Assembly (NCBI GenBank): GCA_026416715.1
Contig: JAOAEQ010000025.1
Location: forward strand, 1-48,148
Source of the DNA: a bacterium
GTDB taxonomy: Bacteria > UBP4 > UBA4092 > JAOAEQ01
Length of the DNA stretch: 48,148 bases
Direction of reading: 5' to 3'
Part shown: positions 9,614 through 18,406 of the stretch, in pieces
Position numbering within the stretch: the first letter of the stretch is position 1
Layout: each line of letters starts with the position of its first letter
Made by a program: the position numbers and the translations under genes
Notes under the pieces: model-generated
What the model saw: only the letters and a program-made list of their open reading frames with translations
What the model was told of the DNA's origin: nothing
The model's database searches: none

Positions 9614-10534
9614 TTAAATCCCAGCTATTCTTAATACTTCTATACTATCTCGAAGCTCTGTTGCAGGAGCCGGTGGATGGACTTCGAGAACCCGAACGGT
9701 ATCCGGTTTAAGATATTTTGCGACCATCGAGAAATCGATGTTCCCTTTCCCAGGCGCTTGATGGTCTTGGTCGTCAACCATATCATGGAGATGGATTCCT
9801 ATCATTTTATCCGCATAAGTATCGAGGAATTCGGTATGCTTATTTATCCCAAGAAACTCGAACATCTGCCCATGGCCAACATCATGCCAATATCCGATAC
9901 TGCCGCCAGCGAATGTGGTAAAAATAACCGCTAATTCCGCAAAATTAGGGATATCATAAAAATGGTATCGGTTCTCAATTCCGAGTTTGATACCATAACG
10001 GAATCCGAATTCGTTCAGTTCATCCAGACTGCGTAATAACTGGTCGAAATGCGGCGCGATATATTTCTGCCGGGTAATTTGCATCTCTCGATATGCTTGG
10101 TCTCGTTCATTGGTTTTATTCTGTTTAATCAATTCAACGAGATGATGGGTTGACCGATGCCGCCCTTGAACCTGAATATATCCGGTATGGAATACTACCG
10201 GAATCCCGCCTAATTCAACTGCTATCTCGATAGTTTTTTTGGAATATTTAACCGCTAGTTTCCGTTCATCTTCATCGAGTGAAGTTAATAATAACGCATC
10301 ACCACTACCCTGTTCACGTTTTAGGATATCCGGTACCGGGCAGAAATTATGGATACTCACGATGTTAATTTCATTCTTTTTATGCAATGAAATTAGGTCG
10401 GTAAGCATCTCCGCTGATAATCGATATTCTGCTTCGATATGGTTAAATCCAGCTTGCTGTATCTCGTGAATTAACGCGATACCATTATCATGCCGATTAG
10501 CATTCCAACTGGTTGAAAGAGCATAGAGAGACAT
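9614..10534 (-). CDS. Xylose-isomerase-like TIM-barrel protein (sugar phosphate isomerase/epimerase family)
   Basis: A 306-residue protein of the AP-endonuclease-2/xylose-isomerase-like TIM-barrel superfamily. Members isomerise or epimerise sugars and polyols using a divalent metal. The likely metal ligands are visible in order: glutamate in LGIENRYH, Asp/His in WHDVGHGQ, histidine in IGIHLHDMVDD, and glutamate in VLEVHPP. The ALSTSWN start of strand 1 and PGKGNIDF near the end fit the family. No signal peptide, so cytoplasmic. The substrate cannot be read from sequence. It is downstream of, and co-directional with, the AAC(3)-like gene, separated by about 90 bases carrying weak A-family repeat sequence. 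Confidence 0.85.
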   Translation of the reverse strand: MSLYALSTSWNANRHDNGIALIHEIQQAGFNHIEAEYRLSAEMLTDLISLHKKNEINIVSIHNFCPVPDILKREQGSGDALLLTSLDEDERKLAVKYSKKTIEIAVELGGIPVVFHTGYIQVQGRHRSTHHLVELIKQNKTNERDQAYREMQITRQKYIAPHFDQLLRSLDELNEFGFRYGIKLGIENRYHFYDIPNFAELAVIFTTFAGGSIGYWHDVGHGQMFEFLGINKHTEFLDTYADKMIGIHLHDMVDDQDHQAPGKGNIDFSMVAKYLKPDTVRVLEVHPPAPATELRDSIEVLRIAGI

Positions 10535-10623
10535 ATAAATACATCCAAAATCTAAAGTTCAAAATTCAAATAAATTTTTAAATAATTTAATGATGAATAG
10601 ATTGATTTGACATCCGGATTTCA

Positions 10624-11439
10624 TCATGTGGATTTCGATAATGCAATCCATTTCTTTTTCGCTTCTAGCGTTAACAAGTATAGCGGGTCGGATTCAAGCT
10701 CGCGTAGAACCAGTTCGACCATCGGTCTAGCGGCAATTAATCGAACCGTTGATTTCCCGATTTTTCCGATGTGCATAATATTCGCATCTGATAGGAGCGA
10801 ATCGATTTTATTAAAATCGCGTTCCCAACCCCAGCGATGGATCCGACAGCGGATAATTTGCGTGGTTCCATCAGATCGAATGAGTTGCGCATCAACCGGT
10901 TCCGGCAAGAGATGATACGGACTATTCGCTATTTCTTCAACCAGATGTAATAGTGTACTGGAATTATGCATACATCCGATGAGGAGAATATACCCGCCTA
11001 GTTTAACCAGTTTACCGTATGGTGAATCCATAGCGCATGGCGTTTCGCAGGTTTCATGGTTCCGGGTTACATATTCCGCATAGTTGCCGATCGCAGCAAC
11101 TGAATGGGTTGGATGCAGACTTCGAACCGCTTGTTTTCGATGCCGAAATGTTTCCGGAATCATCCCAGTCCAGCAGGGAGTATTTATCGGGTCAAATACC
11201 GGCGGGATTATCGCATTCTGTTGCGCATTACCGGTCAACGTCGGAACTATAATTGTGCCTGTTTCTCCAACTGACTCTAACAATGCATCAATTACCGTTT
11301 CTGCTCCACCGTCAACATATCCGAAACTGCGTAATGAACTATGCACTAACGCAATACTTCCTTGCTGAAGTCCTAAATTCTGTAGTCCGTTGATAATATC
11401 AGATTTTGTAATCACAAAATTCTTGCTCTCCGAAATCAT
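10624..11439 (-). CDS. AAC(3)-family N-acetyltransferase
   Basis: A 271-residue member of the aminoglycoside 3-N-acetyltransferase fold, which moves acetyl from acetyl-CoA to an amine. Visible signatures are ALVHSSLRSFGYVDGG, GTIIVPTLTGN, TGMIPETFRHR, SLHPTHSVAAIG and DSPYGKL, giving a full-length family core. Family membership alone does not show antibiotic resistance. Many such proteins in environmental bacteria have unknown amine substrates, and here the gene stands next to a sugar isomerase and GHL10 glycosidases rather than resistance or mobile genes. An amino-sugar substrate is a reasonable guess. Start at the ATG complementary to 11437-11439. Confidence 0.85.
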   Translation of the reverse strand: MISESKNFVITKSDIINGLQNLGLQQGSIALVHSSLRSFGYVDGGAETVIDALLESVGETGTIIVPTLTGNAQQNAIIPPVFDPINTPCWTGMIPETFRHRKQAVRSLHPTHSVAAIGNYAEYVTRNHETCETPCAMDSPYGKLVKLGGYILLIGCMHNSSTLLHLVEEIANSPYHLLPEPVDAQLIRSDGTTQIIRCRIHRWGWERDFNKIDSLLSDANIMHIGKIGKSTVRLIAARPMVELVLRELESDPLYLLTLEAKKKWIALSKST

Positions 11440-11515
11440 TAAAAAAATATTTCCGTTATGTTCTTAAGGTTATTATTCTGAGCGTTCGTTGCGAGAAATG
11501 TCGTGCGGTAAGCGA

Positions 11516-13411
11516 TTATTTCAATTCATTCCACTCTTCAACTTTAGTGGTAGATAATAAATTGAAATTCAGCGTAGTAACATTTCCAGCAGAAACACTT
11601 AAACTAGGACTTGTTTTCATATAACTCGATTTCGCTGCGGTAACTGTATAATTACTACCTGGAGTGATATCGAAAAATGCATAGAATCCGGTTCCATCAG
11701 TTGATGTCACCGCAACGGTAGTTAACCCTTGTTTCAAGGATACCGTCGCTCGGTCAACCGTGCTGATTCCAAGCGTAACCGTTCCTATAACATATCCTTT
11801 CGTCGGAGCAGTTTTCCATGCCATTATCGGAGTCGAGACTGCGGAGTAAAACAAATGCGATTTCACCGCAGATTGAAATTCGCTTGCGGATTTCCCTTCG
11901 TTATTTGTTTCAGCATACGAATAAAAACTTACACCAAGCGGTAATCCGCGTGCGGTTTGATATACCCGTAACGATGACGCTTGCGCGAGCGTACTATCAA
12001 TCGCATTCATATACGCACCAAGAATTTTATATACATGCCGACCGTATGCCGAATCGAGTGCAAATACGCATTTACTCGACCAAACACTGAATGTATCGTC
12101 ATACGCCATATTTCCATTAAAATCGAGATAATGGTTTTTCATCCATTCACACCATTCCTGAAATTCATTATTATACGCATCAAGATATCCACTGGTTCCG
12201 GTGTTCCCCCAAGAGATAGTTGCTGCGGAAACTTTCACCCACGGTTTAACCGCAATAATACTCGCATAAATCTTTTTTACTAGCTGGGTCACCTGCCGAC
12301 GTCGCCATGCCCGCCAGGTATTATCCGTAGCGGATGGCTGACCGGTTCGACCATATTCTTCATTAAACCGGGCGACCGCAACGGTGTTATATCCCCATTC
12401 TACTCCGGGGTAGCGAACTAAATCTAACTGGATGCCATCAACATTATATGCCGTTGCAACGTGATATACTACGTTGAACGTATGCTGTTGTACTTCGGGT
12501 ACTCCGGGATCGAACCAAACGTTACTACCTGAAAAGATATTTCCAGCGGTATCGCGACTTGCCCATTCCGGATGCGCTAGATACGGATGTTTCGGAGTTC
12601 CAGTCGTAGCAATACTGGACGCCCAAATCGGATAGGTAGCAAACGCGGCATGGACTTCAAGATACCGTTTCCCGCCGGAAGTATCATGCGCTTTTGCAAT
12701 CAAATCCGCTAAACCGTCATATCCAGCGGTTAAATCTGTTGCTGGCGGTTCATACGGTGAATTCCGATAATATGCATTTCCACGTAACCGAACTTGAACG
12801 ATTACCGCATTATAATGATTCGACCGTAACGTGTTAATTAACGCATCGGTTTGCGCTGGCGTTTTAATCCCATCATGCCATGCATCTACCCATAATGCCC
12901 GGAATTCGTTCGGTTGCGTTGGCATCGGCGGCTGGTATGCGAATTTCGCAGCATCCGCGATAACTAACCCGGTAGTCGGATTGGAATAATTAGTTAGCAT
13001 TAAATATCCTGTTGTTCCTGAAGTAAACGGATATGTCCCGAGACTATACCATTGACTACCGTTCTCTCGCTGACTTATCGTAACAATATTGGTTCCACCA
13101 GCGTAACCAATAATATATTGCGCTGTACTCGACCGATTCGATCCAGCAACATACCAGGTGAATACTTCATAATTCCCAGCGGTATCAATCGTTGGTCGCC
13201 ACGTTGCACTACGGGTAGTATTGGTTGCATTCTGACTTCCGTAACGATATGTCGTCCCGTAATATCCGGGGTATGCACTGGTAACCGTCCAAGTCCCGAC
13301 TTCGGTATATCCTAGGTCACCGTCATCAATAATAAAATCTGTTCCGAACGAAATGGTATACCAACCCAGGATGATTATTACTGTTGCTATAACATCTTGC
13401 TTGAATTTCAT
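11516..13411 (-). CDS. Secreted GHL10 glycosidase-like protein with golvesin-type domain (first of three)
   Basis: 631 residues. A signal peptide (IIILGWYTISFG) is followed by a beta-rich domain at about 25-158 resembling the golvesin/xanthan-lyase C-terminal-like domain (ATWRPTIDTAGNYEVFTWY, GLVIADAAKF). A GHL10 (PF02638-type) TIM barrel spans about 168-490 and a carboxypeptidase-regulatory-like beta domain is at the C-terminus (GTGFYAFFDITPGSNYTV). Conserved acids in the barrel are E252 (YLEVHA), D301 (FDPGVPEV), D325 and D330 with R333 (VDGIQLDLVRYPG). Characterised GHL10 proteins such as E. coli DigH cleave denuded peptidoglycan, while others may attack exopolysaccharide. It is exported, but I see no C-terminal anchor. 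It belongs to a run of three related genes. Confidence 0.88.
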   Translation of the reverse strand: MKFKQDVIATVIIILGWYTISFGTDFIIDDGDLGYTEVGTWTVTSAYPGYYGTTYRYGSQNATNTTRSATWRPTIDTAGNYEVFTWYVAGSNRSSTAQYIIGYAGGTNIVTISQRENGSQWYSLGTYPFTSGTTGYLMLTNYSNPTTGLVIADAAKFAYQPPMPTQPNEFRALWVDAWHDGIKTPAQTDALINTLRSNHYNAVIVQVRLRGNAYYRNSPYEPPATDLTAGYDGLADLIAKAHDTSGGKRYLEVHAAFATYPIWASSIATTGTPKHPYLAHPEWASRDTAGNIFSGSNVWFDPGVPEVQQHTFNVVYHVATAYNVDGIQLDLVRYPGVEWGYNTVAVARFNEEYGRTGQPSATDNTWRAWRRRQVTQLVKKIYASIIAVKPWVKVSAATISWGNTGTSGYLDAYNNEFQEWCEWMKNHYLDFNGNMAYDDTFSVWSSKCVFALDSAYGRHVYKILGAYMNAIDSTLAQASSLRVYQTARGLPLGVSFYSYAETNNEGKSASEFQSAVKSHLFYSAVSTPIMAWKTAPTKGYVIGTVTLGISTVDRATVSLKQGLTTVAVTSTDGTGFYAFFDITPGSNYTVTAAKSSYMKTSPSLSVSAGNVTTLNFNLLSTTKVEEWNELK

Positions 13412-13498
13412 AGTGCAGTTTTCGACCTAGCTTCAGCTGAAGAAGGTTTATCAAGCTCTAGCCTAAAAAGTTTTTAACCGTCAGTTAAATTGATTAAA

Positions 13499-15505
13499 TT
13501 AGTAGTTATTATCCCGAGGAACGGCTATATTTTCATTATCGAAAACTTCAGACAACTCAAACCGGGATAATTCTACGGGAACCGTAACAAAATCTAAATC
13601 TACCGTGGTAACTAAACCAGCAAAAACTGGTTTACCAGACTGCAGGATACTATGTCCATAACCTGGAGGAGTATATGCGGTAATAGTATAGTTTCCTGGC
13701 GGTAAATCGATAAACGCATAAAATCCGGTTCCATCCGTGGTTGTTGTCCAAGCAGATAACGTTGATTCGTTCCGTGCAACCACTCGCGATTTATACACTA
13801 CTCGACCATTATAATATGGAACAGGACTGGTTGCACTACCATAAACATGACCTTTCAGAATCCCAGTTGTCGGTTGCGATTTCCATGACATTGATGGAGT
13901 ATGCGTGGCAGTCGAATAAAATTGGGTTGACATCATCTGATAAAATGCGGTGTTTGAAACGCCACCATCGTTAGTTGCACGATATGAATAGTTCACTATT
14001 CCATGCGCTTTAGCGGTTTCACGACAATAATATATCTGGCGGACGGTTTGTGTCGTAGTGTTGAGATACACCCCAGGACCGATATACGCATGTCTGCCGT
14101 AGGTGCTGTTTACCGCAAACGAAGCCCAGTTCCGAAATGTTGTCGGATAACTATCATCGTCAAAATACGCCATCGGAATACTAGCATCTAAAATATGCTG
14201 GTTCATCCAATATTGCCAATCTTGAAACACATCGGAATACGGCGCGGTACTAGAATATCCGGAACCATTCGGGTTTGGTGCCGGACTCCATGTAATCAAC
14301 GCGCCGGTAACTTTAACATTCGGATTGATTTCCATCGCATGTGCGTATACTTTTTTAACTAATGCCATGACCGCATCGCGCCGATACTGGCACCAAGTTG
14401 ACCAACCAGCTTGACTACTCGTAGTTGGCGGGGCATAGCCGTATTCTTGATGGAATCGGGTGCTAACAATCGAATTATATCCCCATTCAGCACCGTCGTA
14501 CCGAACATAATCATAATGAATTCCATCAACCTCATAATGTTTCACGACATCGAGATATACATCAGTTAAATAGTTAATGACATCCGGAACCCCTGGGTCA
14601 AGAAACATTGAAGTTCCAGAAGCGGTCGCTCCGGTATAACTTCTCGTAAACCATTCCGGATGGGTATAATATACATGGCGAGTCGTATCTGTTGTCGCCT
14701 GTCGAACCGTCGCACAAAGATAGGTTACCATCCACGCATGAACTTCAATATATGGTTTCCCACCGGAAGTATCGTGTGCATACTGAATCAATGTGGATAA
14801 CGCATCAAAATTTGATGGACTCAACCCACCAAAATAATTTTCAAATGTCGATTGATAAGCGACATCACCACGACGACGAACCTGCGGCAGAACTGCATTG
14901 AAATTATATCGCCGGGCAGTGTCAATCATGGCTGAACATTGTGTTGCGGTAAGTAGTCCTGCACCCCAAGCGTCTGCCCAGTATGCACGAAATTCGCCAC
15001 CAGAACGCATCGGCGGTAATTGAAACGAACTGAATTTAACCCCATCCGCCATAACCGCTTTGCCATTCTGTTTCGAATAGTTGGTAAGTTTAACGTATCC
15101 TGAAGTCCCTGCTGAAAATCTGAAGGTACCAAGTAAATTCCACTGCCCGCCATGAATCGTCTGGTTCGTATAAAAGCAGCTAACCCCAGCATCGTGGTAT
15201 ATATAATACTGCGCGTCAATCGGACGATTTCCTCCTTGTGGATACCATATCCAAACCTGATAGGTAGTTGTCGTTGGAATCGTCGGTCGCCAGATAGCAT
15301 ACGCGGTCGCATTTGCTAAACTTGACGTTGAAATTGCATACCGGTAATCTGCACCATATTTATCGCCGGAAACTGTAGCAACCGTCCAGTCACCGATGTA
15401 ACTGAATCCGGTGCTAGTGTTATCAACCACTATTTCTACTGAATAGCTGAAACTAATCTGACTAAAACTCAAAACAATAATCGTTAAAAAATGTTTCAGA
15501 TGCAT
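13499..15505 (-). CDS. Secreted GHL10 glycosidase-like protein with golvesin-type domain (second of three)
   Basis: 668 residues with the same order of parts as the downstream neighbour: signal peptide (HFLTIIVLSFSQISFSYS), golvesin-like beta domain at about 24-160 (IWRPTIPTTTTYQVWIWYP, KAVMADGVKF), GHL10 barrel from about 170 (EFRAYWADAWGAG), and a C-terminal carboxypeptidase-regulatory-like domain (GTGFYAFIDLPPGNYTI). Barrel motifs shared with the other two are HDTSGGKPYIEVHAW, FLDPGVPDV and VDGIHYDYVRYDG. A strong ribosome-binding site GAGGAGGG lies six bases before the ATG. The protein ends about 40 residues after the last domain with no visible anchor. It is separated from its neighbours by 87 and 117 bases. 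Likely an extracellular or cell-wall glycan hydrolase; substrate unknown. Confidence 0.88.
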   Translation of the reverse strand: MHLKHFLTIIVLSFSQISFSYSVEIVVDNTSTGFSYIGDWTVATVSGDKYGADYRYAISTSSLANATAYAIWRPTIPTTTTYQVWIWYPQGGNRPIDAQYYIYHDAGVSCFYTNQTIHGGQWNLLGTFRFSAGTSGYVKLTNYSKQNGKAVMADGVKFSSFQLPPMRSGGEFRAYWADAWGAGLLTATQCSAMIDTARRYNFNAVLPQVRRRGDVAYQSTFENYFGGLSPSNFDALSTLIQYAHDTSGGKPYIEVHAWMVTYLCATVRQATTDTTRHVYYTHPEWFTRSYTGATASGTSMFLDPGVPDVINYLTDVYLDVVKHYEVDGIHYDYVRYDGAEWGYNSIVSTRFHQEYGYAPPTTSSQAGWSTWCQYRRDAVMALVKKVYAHAMEINPNVKVTGALITWSPAPNPNGSGYSSTAPYSDVFQDWQYWMNQHILDASIPMAYFDDDSYPTTFRNWASFAVNSTYGRHAYIGPGVYLNTTTQTVRQIYYCRETAKAHGIVNYSYRATNDGGVSNTAFYQMMSTQFYSTATHTPSMSWKSQPTTGILKGHVYGSATSPVPYYNGRVVYKSRVVARNESTLSAWTTTTDGTGFYAFIDLPPGNYTITAYTPPGYGHSILQSGKPVFAGLVTTVDLDFVTVPVELSRFELSEVFDNENIAVPRDNNY

Positions 15506-15544
15506 GGAACCCTCCTCTAGAAATTTTTAATGTCAAATCATATT

Positions 15545-15591
15545 TCTCAATAACTAAACTATTACTTTAGTATGAGTGTTGAGTATTGAGA
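15545..15591. repeat. Double-stem hairpin between GHL10 genes
   Basis: TCTCAATA (15545-15552) pairs with TATTGAGA (15584-15591), and immediately inside ACTAAA pairs with TTTAGT. No U-tract on either side. It may act in mRNA stability or partial termination between the two genes, or be another dispersed repeat. Confidence 0.55.
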
Positions 15592-15622
15592 TTTGCTATG
15601 TGCTATTTCATTCATGGAACAA

Positions 15623-18103
15623 CTAGTTTTGATTCAGTTCGACTGTATCGAAATACATAGTCTGGGTTGGATTACCACTCGGATTAATCCCAACCACCTG
15701 CACCGCATTATATCTGGTTAATGGCGGATAAACGAACTGTAATTGTCGCCATTGATTCGGCGCCCATTTCCCCGGTTGCAGTACCGCATTTCCACTTTCA
15801 ATAATTTTTTTATACCCGCTATCGTAACTATAGAGATATAAATAAACTTTCTGACTATCATTGATGTTCCCCGCTCCACTATAGAGCCAAACCGAACCGG
15901 AAGCTAGATATCCAGCATTTGCGAATGCAAATAACTGACTCAATTTCGCCTTTTCACCACCAGATTGTGTTCCTTTCAACACGCCAGTACGCCCGAACCA
16001 TGAACTGACTTGACTCCAACTCCCAAGCCCGGTTCCATCACCGTAGATATCCACCATCCAGCCGGTTGTACCTGCATCGAAACTACTATTATTAATAACT
16101 ACCGGGGTTGAAGGAAGTATTGTTCCATCTAGAACCCAGATATAATCGAGATACAATCTACTGGTAATACCACTATTTGCCGGATTTATTCCAACAAATT
16201 GCACCGCTAATAACGTATTCTGTGCATAAAAAGATATCGCTAATTCTCGCCATGAACTCGCTATACTAAACCCACCGTTCCCTGGTTGAACTACAACATT
16301 TCCAGTCGCAACGATTGTCGATGAATTATCTAACTCCTGTAGATAGAGATATACTTTCTGTCGTTTATTTGCATCCGTAACATCTGTAGCTACTCGAGCG
16401 ATTGCAGTATACCATCCTGAACTTGGTACAGAAAAAATTTGGGTTAGTTTCCCTTTTTGCCCTCCGGTTTGCGTAAGGATCACGATGCCAGATTGACCGC
16501 TAAACGTATTGCCCCAAGAAAGGATGCCGGGAGAAATCGCATCCCCATACGTCGCGAAATACCATCTGCTGGTATCACTACTAACCGTAAACGCACCGTA
16601 ACTGTTCATATACGCGAGATTAAAATTGATATTCCGAATCTGACCAGCCATAATCGATTCGTTCATTGTACTCCGTTTTGCATAGGCATATCCCCAGTGG
16701 GTACCGTCAGCGAGAATGGTATATTTCCGGGAAGTAGCTACATTGAAAAAGGCGTAGAACCCGGTCGCATCCGTCGTGGTTATCTCATATACTGTCGTTC
16801 CGGAAGATAACATTACGAGCGCTCCATCAACCCCAACATTACCATAGGTTACCGTCCCTTTAATAATCCCAGTTGTCGGCGATGTTTTCCACGGCATATC
16901 TGGTGGGATAACATAATCTGGGAATAACGTTGTGGTTAAATAGGCATATAACTGATAATCTTCACTACCGCCAGCTTTTGTTGCATAACCGTATCGGTAT
17001 ATCTGCAGTCCTTGCGTATGTGCAGTATATCGCGAATAATAAAGTTGGTTATAAGTTTCGGTAATTGAATTGAGATAACTCCCCTGTAGAACATATACAT
17101 GCCGGCCACCACTCCAATTCATACACGCTAAATTCCAGTTTCGATATCGCGCTGCTCGTGTCGGGTTAGAATCTGGGTCGTATATCATCGGGGATAAATA
17201 ATCGAGAAAATGCCCTTCCATAAACAATTTCCAGTCTTGGAATACATCGAGATACGCGGATGAACTATAGAAATCCGTAGTCGTATATCCCCAAGGAATG
17301 GCACAGATAGATATTTTAATTTTCGGTTTTATTTCGAGTGCATTGGCGTAAAGTTTTTTTACTAGCGCAGTAATATTATCGCGACGGAATTGGTCGAATT
17401 GGTCATCCGTTGTTGTCGGAGTACCGGTTCGATTATAGAGTTTATTAAACCGCGCGATACTAATCGTATTATAGCTCCAGGTATTCCCAGGATAACGGAT
17501 ATAATCGAGTACTACCCCATCGACATCATAGCGTTTAACGACATCCATAAAAACGTTATGCTGATGTTCCTGAACTGCAGGAATCCCTGGGTCAAGATAA
17601 AACCCTTCAGAATTAGATGTTGCTCCGCTACTATCATACATCATATATTCCGGATGTGTTAAGAGAATATGGCCAGCAGGTGCGCCGGATAACGACCCTT
17701 TCCAGATACGGTTCGCAACCAGCCACGCATGCACTTCGATATACTTCTTCCCGCCGGAAGTATCGTGGGCAAGTTTAATCATTGCCGATAATGCATCGAA
17801 CGTCGGGTCAGGATCGTTCACCGCCGGATTATTCGCTCTTGGTTCGTATAATGACGTATAGTATGCATCACCTACTTTCCGCACTTCGGGAACAATAGCA
17901 TTAAAATGATAGGTTCGAGCGGTATTAACCAGAGTCGAAACTTCTGTCCAGTTTAAGAATGTTCCGTCACCCCAACTATAAATATATAACGACCGCAGTT
18001 CCGGTGTTCCACTGTAAGTAAGGCTTATGAATGTAGTTAGAATGATGATTATGATCGCGAGATACAAGGGAGGAATTTTACTAACTATTTCCCGTGTTTG
18101 CAT
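15623..18103 (-). CDS. Secreted GHL10 glycosidase-like protein with tandem C-terminal beta-sandwich modules (third of three)
   Basis: 826 residues from the ATG at 18103. A longer frame begins at 18205, but a good promoter at 18156-18184 lies inside that extension, and a signal peptide (PPLYLAIIIIILTTFIS) follows the shorter start. This copy lacks the golvesin-like domain; the GHL10 barrel follows the signal directly (ELRSLYIYSWGDG, GKKYIEVHAW, YLDPGIPAV, DVDGVVLDYIRYPG). Then come a carboxypeptidase-regulatory-like domain (GFYAFFNVATSRKYTI) and two related ~160-residue modules. The modules share TQTGGQKGKLTQIF/TQSGGEKAKLSQLF, QKVYLYL and VQFVGINP/VQVVGINP and resemble carbohydrate-binding beta-sandwiches. 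As the gene furthest upstream, it is likely transcribed first. Likely role: extracellular glycan hydrolysis with substrate anchoring. Confidence 0.87.
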   Translation of the reverse strand: MQTREIVSKIPPLYLAIIIIILTTFISLTYSGTPELRSLYIYSWGDGTFLNWTEVSTLVNTARTYHFNAIVPEVRKVGDAYYTSLYEPRANNPAVNDPDPTFDALSAMIKLAHDTSGGKKYIEVHAWLVANRIWKGSLSGAPAGHILLTHPEYMMYDSSGATSNSEGFYLDPGIPAVQEHQHNVFMDVVKRYDVDGVVLDYIRYPGNTWSYNTISIARFNKLYNRTGTPTTTDDQFDQFRRDNITALVKKLYANALEIKPKIKISICAIPWGYTTTDFYSSSAYLDVFQDWKLFMEGHFLDYLSPMIYDPDSNPTRAARYRNWNLACMNWSGGRHVYVLQGSYLNSITETYNQLYYSRYTAHTQGLQIYRYGYATKAGGSEDYQLYAYLTTTLFPDYVIPPDMPWKTSPTTGIIKGTVTYGNVGVDGALVMLSSGTTVYEITTTDATGFYAFFNVATSRKYTILADGTHWGYAYAKRSTMNESIMAGQIRNINFNLAYMNSYGAFTVSSDTSRWYFATYGDAISPGILSWGNTFSGQSGIVILTQTGGQKGKLTQIFSVPSSGWYTAIARVATDVTDANKRQKVYLYLQELDNSSTIVATGNVVVQPGNGGFSIASSWRELAISFYAQNTLLAVQFVGINPANSGITSRLYLDYIWVLDGTILPSTPVVINNSSFDAGTTGWMVDIYGDGTGLGSWSQVSSWFGRTGVLKGTQSGGEKAKLSQLFAFANAGYLASGSVWLYSGAGNINDSQKVYLYLYSYDSGYKKIIESGNAVLQPGKWAPNQWRQLQFVYPPLTRYNAVQVVGINPSGNPTQTMYFDTVELNQN

Positions 18104-18155
18104 GATTCTTACTTCTTTATTCTGTTCTAAACTACCTCCATTATTTATTAATGAT

Positions 18156-18184
18156 AGTCTATCGCAGAACGCCATCGTTGTCAA
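18156..18184 (-). promoter_or_regulatory. Sigma-70-type promoter for the GHL10 cluster
   Basis: Read on the minus strand: TTGACA (complement of 18179-18184), a 17-base spacer, then TAGACT (18156-18161). The -35 is perfect and the -10 matches four of six. It lies about 50 bases before the preferred ATG at 18103 and points into the GHL10 run. Confidence 0.6.
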
Positions 18185-18342
18185 TGAAAGGAAAACATTA
18201 ACCAAGTAAAATTCGTTACCCGGAAAATATCTTTTGGCGGATAGCTGGTCAGAAATCAGAAATAGGTATTCCGATCTACCAGTTACTTATTGGACGTTAG
18301 AACGAACAAGGGTATCGCCCGTTTGCTCTAAGCTGAACTATA

Positions 18343-18375
18343 AAATAAAAAAGCGTGAAATCCTAGTTTCACGCC
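18343..18375 (-). terminator. Rho-independent terminator of hisD
   Basis: On the minus strand the perfect 8-bp stem GCGTGAAA-CTAGGA-TTTCACGC is followed by TTTTTTATTTT. It lies about 30 bases after the hisD stop, separating hisD from the GHL10 genes. Confidence 0.88.
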
Positions 18376-18406
18376 TTTAATCCAACAATCTTTTTATTAC
18401 CTAACG

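Noticed and set aside
10624-11439. A functional aminoglycoside-resistance gene
   Set aside because: The fold and signatures fit AAC(3), but family membership does not show resistance and there is no mobile context. I leave it as an acetyltransferase of unknown substrate.
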